Assembly (NCBI GenBank): GCA_021825285.1
Contig: JAKAHW010000003.1
Span: forward strand, 1-19,919
Direction: 5' to 3'
DNA: 19,919 bases
Source of the DNA: a bacterium
Lineage (GTDB): Bacteria > Patescibacteria > Microgenomatia > Levybacterales > GWA1-39-11
In this document: piece by piece, positions 14,759-19,919 of the stretch
Numbering within the stretch: the stretch's first letter is position 1
Layout of the letters: each line of letters begins with the position of its first letter
Program-made: the position numbers and the translations under genes
The notes under the pieces: generated by a model
Told to the model about the DNA's origin: nothing
What the model saw: the letters and a program-made list of their open reading frames with translations, nothing else
Databases searched by the model: none

Positions 14759-15556
14759 TTATCGCCCGGGGGGAGGTGGTGGTGGAGGATTACCCCTGAC
14801 TGTTGTTCCGAAATCAGCAATGCATACCACATATGGAACCATAACGTCTGGTCTACCTGAAGAAATGAGTCGTGTTTCAGGTATTTTATCAGTAATACAA
14901 CCCACTCCCATAGATGTCCAGATCTTCCCTAGCATATTATCTTTGTGTCCTGGACTATCCATCCAACCATTAATAATACCATTTCCCCACTCGCTCGTAT
15001 CTCCCCACACAACTCTAATCCCTAAATTCTCATTAACATATCCAGGATATCCTTCTCTATTCGCTCTATCCTTAGCACTCCCATCAAGATCATGAATGGT
15101 ATTTGGGTCAAGATTTTTAAAATCAACTGTACTCATCACCAATCGTGCATATTTTTGGGCCGCATCCTCCAAATCCTTATTCACAGAGAGCGTTGGTAAT
15201 CCAGCTTTTTGTCTTTCTTGATTTATTAAAGTAGCGACCAAATTTGACCCCTCAATACTAAGCCCTTCTATTTGGCTACGGTTTTCAGGTGTCGGGGTGG
15301 GTCTTACCGGTGTAGGAGTAGGGGTAGGTGGAACTTCTGCTTTGGAAAGGCCTGGGACAACAAGCTTGTATTTCATTGCTCCTGAATCTTTTAATTCTTG
15401 AATGTGTTGTTCTGTGGCTGAATCCGTTGCTCCTGTGTCTGTTTGGTCTTCCGCACCTACAGCGGTTCTTACTCCGCCAAGAATACCTGCAATTGCCAAT
15501 GGGACAGCAACTGTCTGACCAACTTTTTTTGCCAATTTTTCAAGTTCTGGTTGCAT
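14759..15556 (-). CDS. Secreted CAP-domain (SCP/PR1, YkwD-like) protein
   Basis: Extracytoplasmic CAP-superfamily protein. A hydrophobic Ala/Gly segment (about 11-34) serves as signal or anchor. A proline-threonine linker (PTPTPTPVRPTPTP, about 77-90) leads to the CAP domain at about 105-252. The domain starts LVATLINQERQKAGL and carries the usual pocket residues: H155 (NTIHDLDG), E176 (VNENLG) and H204 in the SPGHKDNML signature. The protein ends with a run of seven prolines. I chose ATG 15556 because the longer frame, beginning with GTG at 15583, would put the start upstream of and across the -10 box (15579-15574). Bacterial CAP proteins are linked to envelope binding, but their reaction is generally unknown. 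The same Pro/Thr linker style occurs in the neighbouring Cys-rich protein. Confidence 0.88.
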   Translation of the reverse strand: MQPELEKLAKKVGQTVAVPLAIAGILGGVRTAVGAEDQTDTGATDSATEQHIQELKDSGAMKYKLVVPGLSKAEVPPTPTPTPVRPTPTPENRSQIEGLSIEGSNLVATLINQERQKAGLPTLSVNKDLEDAAQKYARLVMSTVDFKNLDPNTIHDLDGSAKDRANREGYPGYVNENLGIRVVWGDTSEWGNGIINGWMDSPGHKDNMLGKIWTSMGVGCITDKIPETRLISSGRPDVMVPYVVCIADFGTTVRGNPPPPPPPGR

Positions 15557-15573
15557 ATATTTACTATAAGCTT

Positions 15574-15602
15574 GGTATATCACTTAGGAGGCATTTTGTC
15601 AA
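15574..15602 (-). promoter_or_regulatory. Promoter of the CAP gene
   Basis: Minus strand: TTGACA (15602-15597), a 17-nt spacer and TATACC (15579-15574). The ATG chosen (15556) is 17 nt after the -10, leaving a leader of about 10 nt without Shine-Dalgarno. Confidence 0.65.
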
Positions 15603-15627
15603 GTGGAGGAGAAAAACAATAATCCTT

Positions 15628-15657
15628 TTAGACTTCCGCATTATTGCGTGATAAAAT
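15628..15657 (+). promoter_or_regulatory. Promoter of the HD hydrolase gene
   Basis: TTAGAC (15628-15633), an 18-nt spacer and TAAAAT (15652-15657). The ATG (15664) is 6 nt after the -10. The promoter diverges from that of the CAP gene. Confidence 0.5.
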
Positions 15658-15663
15658 ATCAAA

Positions 15664-16170
15664 ATGAATCAAGATTTTAATGCTTCGGGATTTAAAATAG
15701 AAAAAGCAATCCGTCTTTTGTGTCAAAAATTTTTAGAGGATAGCTCATCGGCAAAACCTACACTATTCCACTCTGTCCGAGTCGGTAATAATTTATATAA
15801 AAATGATTATAAAGAAAGTGTGGTTATTGGCGGATTCTTACATGATGTTTTGGAGGATACTAAAACAACCGAAAATGAAATTAATGACCTTTTTGGAAAA
15901 GAAGTTACCGATATTGTTAAGGCGAATACAAAGAATAAAAACTTAAATGACAGACATGAAAGGCACAGGGAATTGATTCAAAGATGTGTGGAGACGAGCG
16001 AAGATGCAGCGATAGTAAAAGCAGCAGATATTTTGGATAACTTTGATTACTACAAGAGAATTAATAGCCAGGATGGAATTGAATACTGCAAAAACAATTC
16101 AAGACTCCTCCAGGAATTTCTACCTAAAGACTACTCCGACCCTATTTTCCAAGAACTAAACCAAATATAA
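15664..16170 (+). CDS. Single-domain HD hydrolase of the RelA/SpoT type (possible small alarmone hydrolase)
   Basis: Metal-dependent phosphohydrolase. The HD pattern fits the hydrolase half of SpoT and the stand-alone Mesh1/SAH enzymes that degrade (p)ppGpp: H36 (LFHSVRVG), H60-D61 with E64-D65 (GGFLHDVLEDT), and D122 in KAADILDN, equivalent to KLADRLHN in SpoT. There is no synthetase, TGS or ACT domain, and the 168 residues match a single HD domain. The gene stands alone on the plus strand between minus-strand genes and converges with the cyclase gene with 1 nt between the stops. The transcript is probably leaderless. Other HD substrates, such as nucleotides, cannot be excluded. Without a visible synthetase in the window, the alarmone role is inferred from motif spacing. 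Confidence 0.78.
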   Translation: MNQDFNASGFKIEKAIRLLCQKFLEDSSSAKPTLFHSVRVGNNLYKNDYKESVVIGGFLHDVLEDTKTTENEINDLFGKEVTDIVKANTKNKNLNDRHERHRELIQRCVETSEDAAIVKAADILDNFDYYKRINSQDGIEYCKNNSRLLQEFLPKDYSDPIFQELNQI

Positions 16171-16171
16171 A

Positions 16172-17269
16172 CTACATTTCCCTCATTATTTCGGAGGTTT
16201 CAGCTATAGCTAACAAAAGTTCTTTTTTTGCTATGTCGTTAACTATTATGTTTTTACCTATTCCTCTTGGTAAGACATAAAGAAGCCCTTTCCCCCCTCT
16301 TTGTTTCACGAGCCTCCTTACTCTTGCCCATAATCCCTCAACATTATAATTCTGGGGTATTTGCATACCCAATTTCTTAGCTACCCTCACGATTCTTAAA
16401 TAATCTTTTTCGCTTAGTATTTTTCTTTGTTTTGAAATATTGGAAGCAATTAGAACTCCATAAGCGACAGCCTCTCCATGAAAGACTTTAAAATTAGTTA
16501 TATCCTCTAGTGGATGGGCGATACTATGCCCAAGATTAAGCGGTCTTTTTAAATCTCTTTCAAAACAATTCCTTCCTAACATTTCCATTTTCTCAACAAC
16601 ACTTAACTTAATTACTGTATCTAGAAATTTTTTATCTTTATACCAGTCATTAGTTGCTTTTTCTAAAAGAAAAAATAATCTCGTTTTTGAGAGTACTCCT
16701 AACTTTAATATTTCTCCTGCTGCGCTTAACATGTGTCTTTTTGGAAGAGAATTTAAAAATTCTGAGCAGAAAATGACAGAATTAGGGTGATAAAAAGAAC
16801 CGATCATGTTTTTTTGATGTGGATGGTTCACTGCCACTTTCCCCCCAATTGAAGCATCAACCATTGCTAACAAAGAAGTCGGGACAAGAATAACTTTTAT
16901 GCCTCTAAAATAGAGGTTCGCTGCTAATCCTGTTATATCTGTTGTAACTCCTCCCCCTATCGCAACAAAAGCTCCTTTTCTAGAAATTCCAGAAGCAATA
17001 GCCTTATCTATTAACAATTTTAGAGTTCTCCAGCTTTTTGTTTTCTCACTCATTTTAAGCAAGACATAAGGATGCTTTGAAGTAATTGGCAAAAAGTCTG
17101 TTTCAAAACTAGAAAGTACTTGTCTGTCGAATACAAAAAAATTATCTTCGCTATCAATTTTTTTGATAAGATTTTCTATTTTTTTTAAAAATATAATTTT
17201 AGTCTCATCGATCTTTGTTACTTTTACGTCGATTACGTTTTTATTTTTTTTCAATACTATACCTTCCAT
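16172..17269 (-). CDS. Sugar-phosphate cyclase, 3-dehydroquinate synthase (AroB)-like
   Basis: NAD+ and metal-dependent cyclase. The family signatures are intact: SEKTKSW (E75 and K78, like GEKYKS), IGGGVTTDITGLAANLYFRG, VPTSLLAMVDASIGGKVAVN (D138, K144), HQKNMIGSFY (K153), LSAAGEILKLGV (E186), GHSIAHPLE (H248, H252) and FHGEAVAYG (H264). I place the start at ATG 17269 (365 residues), 5 nt after the upstream gene's stop; a longer frame to 17299 would overlap that gene by 25 nt. AGGGG at 17284-17280 could be its ribosome site. The family includes AroB, 2-deoxy-scyllo-inosose synthase and C7-cyclitol synthases. No other shikimate gene is in the window, and the tight coupling is to a kinase-like gene, so a product other than dehydroquinate is plausible. 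Exact substrate unknown. Confidence 0.82.
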   Translation of the reverse strand: MEGIVLKKNKNVIDVKVTKIDETKIIFLKKIENLIKKIDSEDNFFVFDRQVLSSFETDFLPITSKHPYVLLKMSEKTKSWRTLKLLIDKAIASGISRKGAFVAIGGGVTTDITGLAANLYFRGIKVILVPTSLLAMVDASIGGKVAVNHPHQKNMIGSFYHPNSVIFCSEFLNSLPKRHMLSAAGEILKLGVLSKTRLFFLLEKATNDWYKDKKFLDTVIKLSVVEKMEMLGRNCFERDLKRPLNLGHSIAHPLEDITNFKVFHGEAVAYGVLIASNISKQRKILSEKDYLRIVRVAKKLGMQIPQNYNVEGLWARVRRLVKQRGGKGLLYVLPRGIGKNIIVNDIAKKELLLAIAETSEIMREM

Positions 17270-17274
17270 ATTTA

Positions 17275-18387
17275 TTAAACCCCTATTTGGTCCATCCATT
17301 TTAACACCATTTCTGCCTGTTTTAGCCTATCTTTGTTTTGAGCTCTTGTATACAAATAAGAACACTTCAATTCTTTGACAAGATTGCAGTAACGAGAAGG
17401 TAAATCGTCTTCCCCAATCTTTCTCGGTATAGTAGGAGAATGATAAGCATCACTTCTCAATCTTGCACCCATCTGATCCGATGTTCCGATAGGTTCAAAA
17501 AGAATTTCATTTGGTCGAGGAACAACAGAGGTAAAAATTACAGCTCTTAAAGTTCCAGTTAAAGAGGTATTTTCTAAACCAAAAATATCAAAAACTGATA
17601 AAGGAATTCCTCCTCCTTCTTTTAAGCTTGTTTTTAACTTTTCAATTACCGCTAGCATAGCTTTCGTAGGTTGTTCCCCTAACAAACCAGGAAAAGACTC
17701 TTCTCTTATACCAGCAAGAAAATCTACAGGAGAAATCTTTCTATCCGATTCTCCAATAAAAGCCCAATCGTCTGTAATAACCTTGTATCCTCTCCGAAGT
17801 AAATGTTCTTGGAGCATTAATAAAGTTGTTGTTTTTCCCGTATTCCCTCTACCCGAAATGGCGACAGCTTGACCATCAGGATTTACAAGAATTGAAGAAT
17901 GAACCGGAAGGTCATCTTTTTGATTTGCTTGTATTCCACTTAAAGCACCTATCACTAAAGATTTGAAAGTGCCGACTGAACTTTTACCTACTGCCACAAA
18001 ATTTTTTCCATTTATGTCGTGGATCCCCTCATATGGCAACCCCAACTCACCAATTCTTTCATCTTCAATCTTTAGCCCATTACCAATTATATAAGTGATG
18101 TTAGGAATTGCTTCCCCTACGCTTACCCCTACTACTTGCCCAACATTAACGCTATTTGCCTTGAAATATTCCTCCAAATTTTTCAAAGCTTTTTTATCAT
18201 CGCAAAAGACCGTTGCCTCATGATTAATCCCAGGACCAGATAAAGTTATAGTGGCTTGATATAGGTCGGTTTTTGAAGAAAGATGCTCAGGTAATCCTTG
18301 AAGAGCGGGTGAACTAGAAATTCTCCATTCTGCGCCTCCAGGCTTATTTGCGTCTCTTCCAATTGGTAATAAATCGATTTCCCTCAT
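17275..18387 (-). CDS. HPr-kinase/PEPCK-like P-loop protein, possible small-molecule kinase
   Basis: The 370 residues have a P-loop fold resembling the HPr kinase/phosphorylase and related serine or small-molecule kinases. Walker A is GRGNTGKTT (179-187), preceded by VAISG, and an acidic pair DD (206-207, VITDDWAFI) sits where HprK-like proteins place their metal-binding residue. The region before it (about 40-150) is beta-rich and matches nothing I know. The C-terminal part is helical. The HprK family signature for HPr binding is not evident, and no HPr or PTS gene is in the window, so HPr is unlikely to be its substrate. The gene has its own TTGACA promoter with a leader of about 7 nt, and its stop is 5 nt before the cyclase start. 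A role in phosphorylating the cyclase's substrate or product is inference. Confidence 0.65.
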   Translation of the reverse strand: MREIDLLPIGRDANKPGGAEWRISSSPALQGLPEHLSSKTDLYQATITLSGPGINHEATVFCDDKKALKNLEEYFKANSVNVGQVVGVSVGEAIPNITYIIGNGLKIEDERIGELGLPYEGIHDINGKNFVAVGKSSVGTFKSLVIGALSGIQANQKDDLPVHSSILVNPDGQAVAISGRGNTGKTTTLLMLQEHLLRRGYKVITDDWAFIGESDRKISPVDFLAGIREESFPGLLGEQPTKAMLAVIEKLKTSLKEGGGIPLSVFDIFGLENTSLTGTLRAVIFTSVVPRPNEILFEPIGTSDQMGARLRSDAYHSPTIPRKIGEDDLPSRYCNLVKELKCSYLYTRAQNKDRLKQAEMVLKWMDQIGV

Positions 18388-18401
18388 ACTATAAGACTAA
18401 C

Positions 18402-18430
18402 TTATAACATAAGCTTTTGTTTTTTGTCAA
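18402..18430 (-). promoter_or_regulatory. Promoter of the kinase-like/cyclase pair
   Basis: Minus strand: TTGACA (18430-18425), a 17-nt spacer and TTATAA (18407-18402); with an 18-nt spacer the -10 reads TATAAG. The ATG at 18387 is 14 nt after the -10. Confidence 0.6.
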
Positions 18431-18442
18431 GGGGAGGGGGCA

Positions 18443-19330
18443 TCAGACAGCGGAGACTACGAGCTGGTGCATTAAATCCGGAAATTCTATCCCTGCGGCA
18501 CGTGCCGCTTTGGGAAAAAGACTCTCCGATGTAAGCCCTGGAATTGTATTTACTTCAATTGCATAAGGCAAATTTCCCGAAACCATAAAATCAATTCGCG
18601 AATATGTGCCTAAATCAAGAGTATTATGGATTTTTTCTGCGATTAAACTTACCTCTTTTCTTAGTTTCTCGGTTAAACTTGGCGCATGAGGAATTTCCTT
18701 TGATACTCCTGAATATTTATTTTTGTAGTCAAACCAGGCACCTTTTGGCGGAACAATTTCAATTAAAGGAAGTGCTTTTCCTTCCAAAATCCCCGCGGTC
18801 ACCTCTACTCCGGGCAAATACTTTTCTACAAAAAGGTCTAAGCCTGAATTCAGAAGTTTTCGTGTCGCATATGAATTCAAATCCTTTTTATCTTTTAAAA
18901 TAACGACTTCACGCGATGAACCTCCATTGGTACTTTTTAAAACTGAGGGCAAACCAAATTTTATTAAATCATTTTTAGTTAGAACCTTCTTCCAAGGACT
19001 AGTCAAAATATCATTCTCCTCGCAAAATTGTTTAAATGGTATTTTATACCAACCTTTTTTGAAAGCTTTATGGTTTCTTGTACCTACAACTGGAGTTTTA
19101 AACTGTGAAAGGTGCTGGTGTAAACCTCCGCCTTCACCCTCTTCGCCGTGCAAAACCGGGAAGACAACATCAAACTCGCTTACTATATTATATGAAGGCG
19201 CGCCGTGCCTCAAATCATGAAACTTTGCTTTGTGGCCTTTTGAATGAAGCGCCTTTTTAACATTTTTCGCAGAAGTCAAAGATACTTTTCTTTCAGAAGA
19301 ATTACCGCCTGTAATAATTAAGACTTTCAC
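18443..19330 (-). CDS. ddl: D-alanine-D-alanine ligase
   Basis: ATP-grasp enzyme that joins two D-alanines for the peptidoglycan stem peptide. Diagnostic segments are present: GGNSSERKVSL (E13, the first D-Ala site), VFPVLHGEEGEGGGLHQHL, KSTNGGSSREV (active-site Ser), WFDYKNKYS (Tyr), YSRIDFMVSG (Arg) and AIEVNTIPGLTSESLFP (Glu and Asn metal ligands). The 295 residues match the family. The start is GTG at 19330, 8 nt after the -10 of a TTGACA promoter, so it is probably leaderless. Its own promoter and a 55-bp gap to the kinase-like gene indicate a separate unit. ATP-grasp ligases of this subfamily also occur in specialised amino-acid conjugation next to sugar-phosphate cyclases, but the complete Ddl motif set favours cell-wall synthesis. 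Confidence 0.9.
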   Translation of the reverse strand: MKVLIITGGNSSERKVSLTSAKNVKKALHSKGHKAKFHDLRHGAPSYNIVSEFDVVFPVLHGEEGEGGGLHQHLSQFKTPVVGTRNHKAFKKGWYKIPFKQFCEENDILTSPWKKVLTKNDLIKFGLPSVLKSTNGGSSREVVILKDKKDLNSYATRKLLNSGLDLFVEKYLPGVEVTAGILEGKALPLIEIVPPKGAWFDYKNKYSGVSKEIPHAPSLTEKLRKEVSLIAEKIHNTLDLGTYSRIDFMVSGNLPYAIEVNTIPGLTSESLFPKAARAAGIEFPDLMHQLVVSAV

Positions 19331-19338
19331 AAAGCACT

Positions 19339-19367
19339 ATTTTGCCAGCAAAAAACTTTTCTGTCAA
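19339..19367 (-). promoter_or_regulatory. Promoter of ddl
   Basis: Minus strand: TTGACA (19367-19362), a 17-nt spacer and CAAAAT (19344-19339). The GTG start at 19330 is 8 nt after the -10. Confidence 0.6.
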
Positions 19368-19428
19368 GTTTTACAATTGGGGAAAAAAGATATACGAAAA
19401 GTGGTATTTACTTAATAAAATGAGGAAT

Positions 19429-19477
19429 AAAATCTTCTACGACTTTATAAGTTTTTTGCTACGAAGGAAGATTTTTT
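19429..19477 (-). terminator. Probable terminator between the rRNA operon and ddl
   Basis: A perfect 9-bp stem (AAAATCTTC / GAAGATTTT, 19429-19437 and 19467-19475) encloses a long AT-rich loop of 29 nt, which itself contains a small ACTT/AAGT hairpin. T-rich sequence follows in both directions (ATTTTTT on plus, GATTTTATT on minus). Its position after the rRNA genes suits an rRNA terminator, though the large loop lowers confidence. Confidence 0.35.
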
Positions 19478-19551
19478 CTTTCCACAAATCATCCCCAATC
19501 TAAAGATCGAGGTATTCTTGAGGTGGCGAATAAATCACACACTGACAATTG

Positions 19552-19602
19552 GGGCGGACTGAGTCCGAAGGCGAAGGAGCCCGCCTGCAAAGCATAGCTT
19601 TG
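19552..19602. repeat. GC-rich inverted-repeat cluster downstream of 5S rRNA
   Basis: Three nested or adjacent palindromes occur: GGCGG (19553-19557) with CCGCC (19581-19585); the competing GGACT-G-AGTCC (19556-19566); and CAAAGC-ATA-GCTTTG (19588-19602). Between them is a tandem GAAGGC-GAAGG. The base composition stands out from the AT-rich surroundings. It resembles dispersed REP-type elements; no second copy is in the window. Confidence 0.5.
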
Positions 19603-19650
19603 ACAGGGGTGGGTTCATTTGCCTTAAATTTATTAGTTTTGCCCTTAAGT

Positions 19651-19765
19651 CCCTGGCCTTGACCTATTTTCCCCGGAATAAATCCAAGTATCGTAGGCGC
19701 TGGCATGTTTCACTTCTCTGTTCGGAATGGGAAGAGGTGGTGCCATACCGCTCAAAAGACCAAAG
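19651..19765 (-). rRNA. rrf: 5S ribosomal RNA
   Basis: The minus-strand sequence has the conserved core CCGAACAGAGAAGTGAAAC and the preceding GCGG...CACCACC region of 5S rRNA. The ends are set by a 10-bp terminal helix: CUUUGGUCUU at the 5' end pairs with AAGGCCAGGG at the 3' end. The 115-nt length is normal. It follows 23S rRNA by about 45 nt. Confidence 0.9.
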
Positions 19766-19811
19766 GCTTAAGAGCAAAACTTTACAGTAAAAATCTTGAT
19801 TTCTTAAAAAC

Positions 19812-19919
19812 CACGCTATTTCGTCGACCTATTAGTACAGATTCGCTAAAACTGTTACCAGTCTTACACGTTCTGCCTATCAACCTCGTGGTCTCCGAGG
19901 GGTCTTGTAAAGAGATCTT
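19812..19919 (-). rRNA. rrl: 23S ribosomal RNA, 3' end (partial)
   Basis: Minus strand carries the conserved 3'-terminal region of 23S rRNA: CCTCGGAGACCACGAGGTTG, then ATAGGC, GTGTAAG and CTGTACTAATAGGTCGA. The gene continues beyond the right edge. The exact 3' end (about 19812) is estimated by comparison with other bacteria. Confidence 0.93.

Larger units (their letters stand above)
19331..19650. other. 320-bp gene-free stretch between ddl and 5S rRNA
   Basis: Contains the ddl promoter at its left end, a probable terminator (19429-19477) and a GC-rich inverted-repeat cluster (19552-19602). I see no tRNA and no convincing coding frame; the 68-codon minus-strand frame across 19500-19706 overlaps 5S rRNA and is spurious. 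Confidence 0.6.

Noticed and set aside
17275..18387. True HPr kinase/phosphorylase
   Set aside because: No HPr or other PTS gene is in the window, the HPr-binding signature is not evident, and the N-terminal half does not match HprK.
16172..19330. Mycosporine-like amino-acid cluster (cyclase plus ATP-grasp/Ddl-like ligase)
   Set aside because: No O-methyltransferase or MysC-type ligase is present, the Ddl has all D-Ala-D-Ala ligase residues, and it has its own promoter.
19500..19706. 68-codon minus-strand frame with a MPAPTILGF start
   Set aside because: It overlaps the 5S rRNA gene and crosses the inverted-repeat cluster; no promoter or ribosome site supports it.

Overview
This window looks like chromosomal DNA from a host-dependent, small-genome bacterium of the Candidate Phyla Radiation (Patescibacteria), most likely the Microgenomates side. 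That placement is inferred from gene content and style, not from a phylogeny. The supporting signs are AT-rich, tightly packed short genes, very short or absent mRNA leaders with few Shine-Dalgarno sites, a four-domain ribosomal protein S1, and large cysteine-rich surface proteins next to Pro/Thr-linked CAP proteins.

Layout, left to right. Positions 134-3564 (minus) carry rpsA, radA and a PIN-TRAM protein, in that transcription order. A short RadA-like zinc-finger remnant and a long hairpin lie between rpsA and radA. Positions 3678-7254 (plus) form a four-gene surface-glycan operon: an RmlC-like cupin, a DegT aminotransferase, a PIG-V-like membrane mannosyltransferase and a GT2 glycosyltransferase. 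Positions 7288-10031 (plus) hold a putative tandem winged-helix protein, a site-2-type metalloprotease and a phosphoglycerate mutase whose second catalytic histidine is replaced. Positions 10032-15556 (minus) are an envelope block: a CAP-domain protein, a membrane-anchored small protein, a 987-residue secreted Cys-rich protein, peptidyl-tRNA hydrolase (pth) and a small Tat-signal protein. Positions 15664-16170 (plus) encode a single-domain RelA/SpoT-type HD hydrolase. Positions 16172-19330 (minus) hold D-Ala-D-Ala ligase, then an HPr-kinase-like P-loop protein coupled to a dehydroquinate-synthase-like cyclase. From about 19651 to the right edge lie 5S rRNA and the 3' end of 23S rRNA (minus).

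The genes centre on the cell surface (glycan, secreted repeats, CAP, peptidoglycan precursor) with a few housekeeping functions between them. The most notable observations are: a recurring promoter layout that puts the start codon 6-8 nt after the -10 box (leaderless transcripts); the decayed RadA N-terminus cut off exactly at a palindrome; the cyclase/kinase pair in a lineage that usually lacks the shikimate pathway; the altered catalytic residue in the mutase; and a REP-like sequence read in frame through the N-terminus of S1. I did not find a mobile element, CRISPR array, tRNA or defence system.
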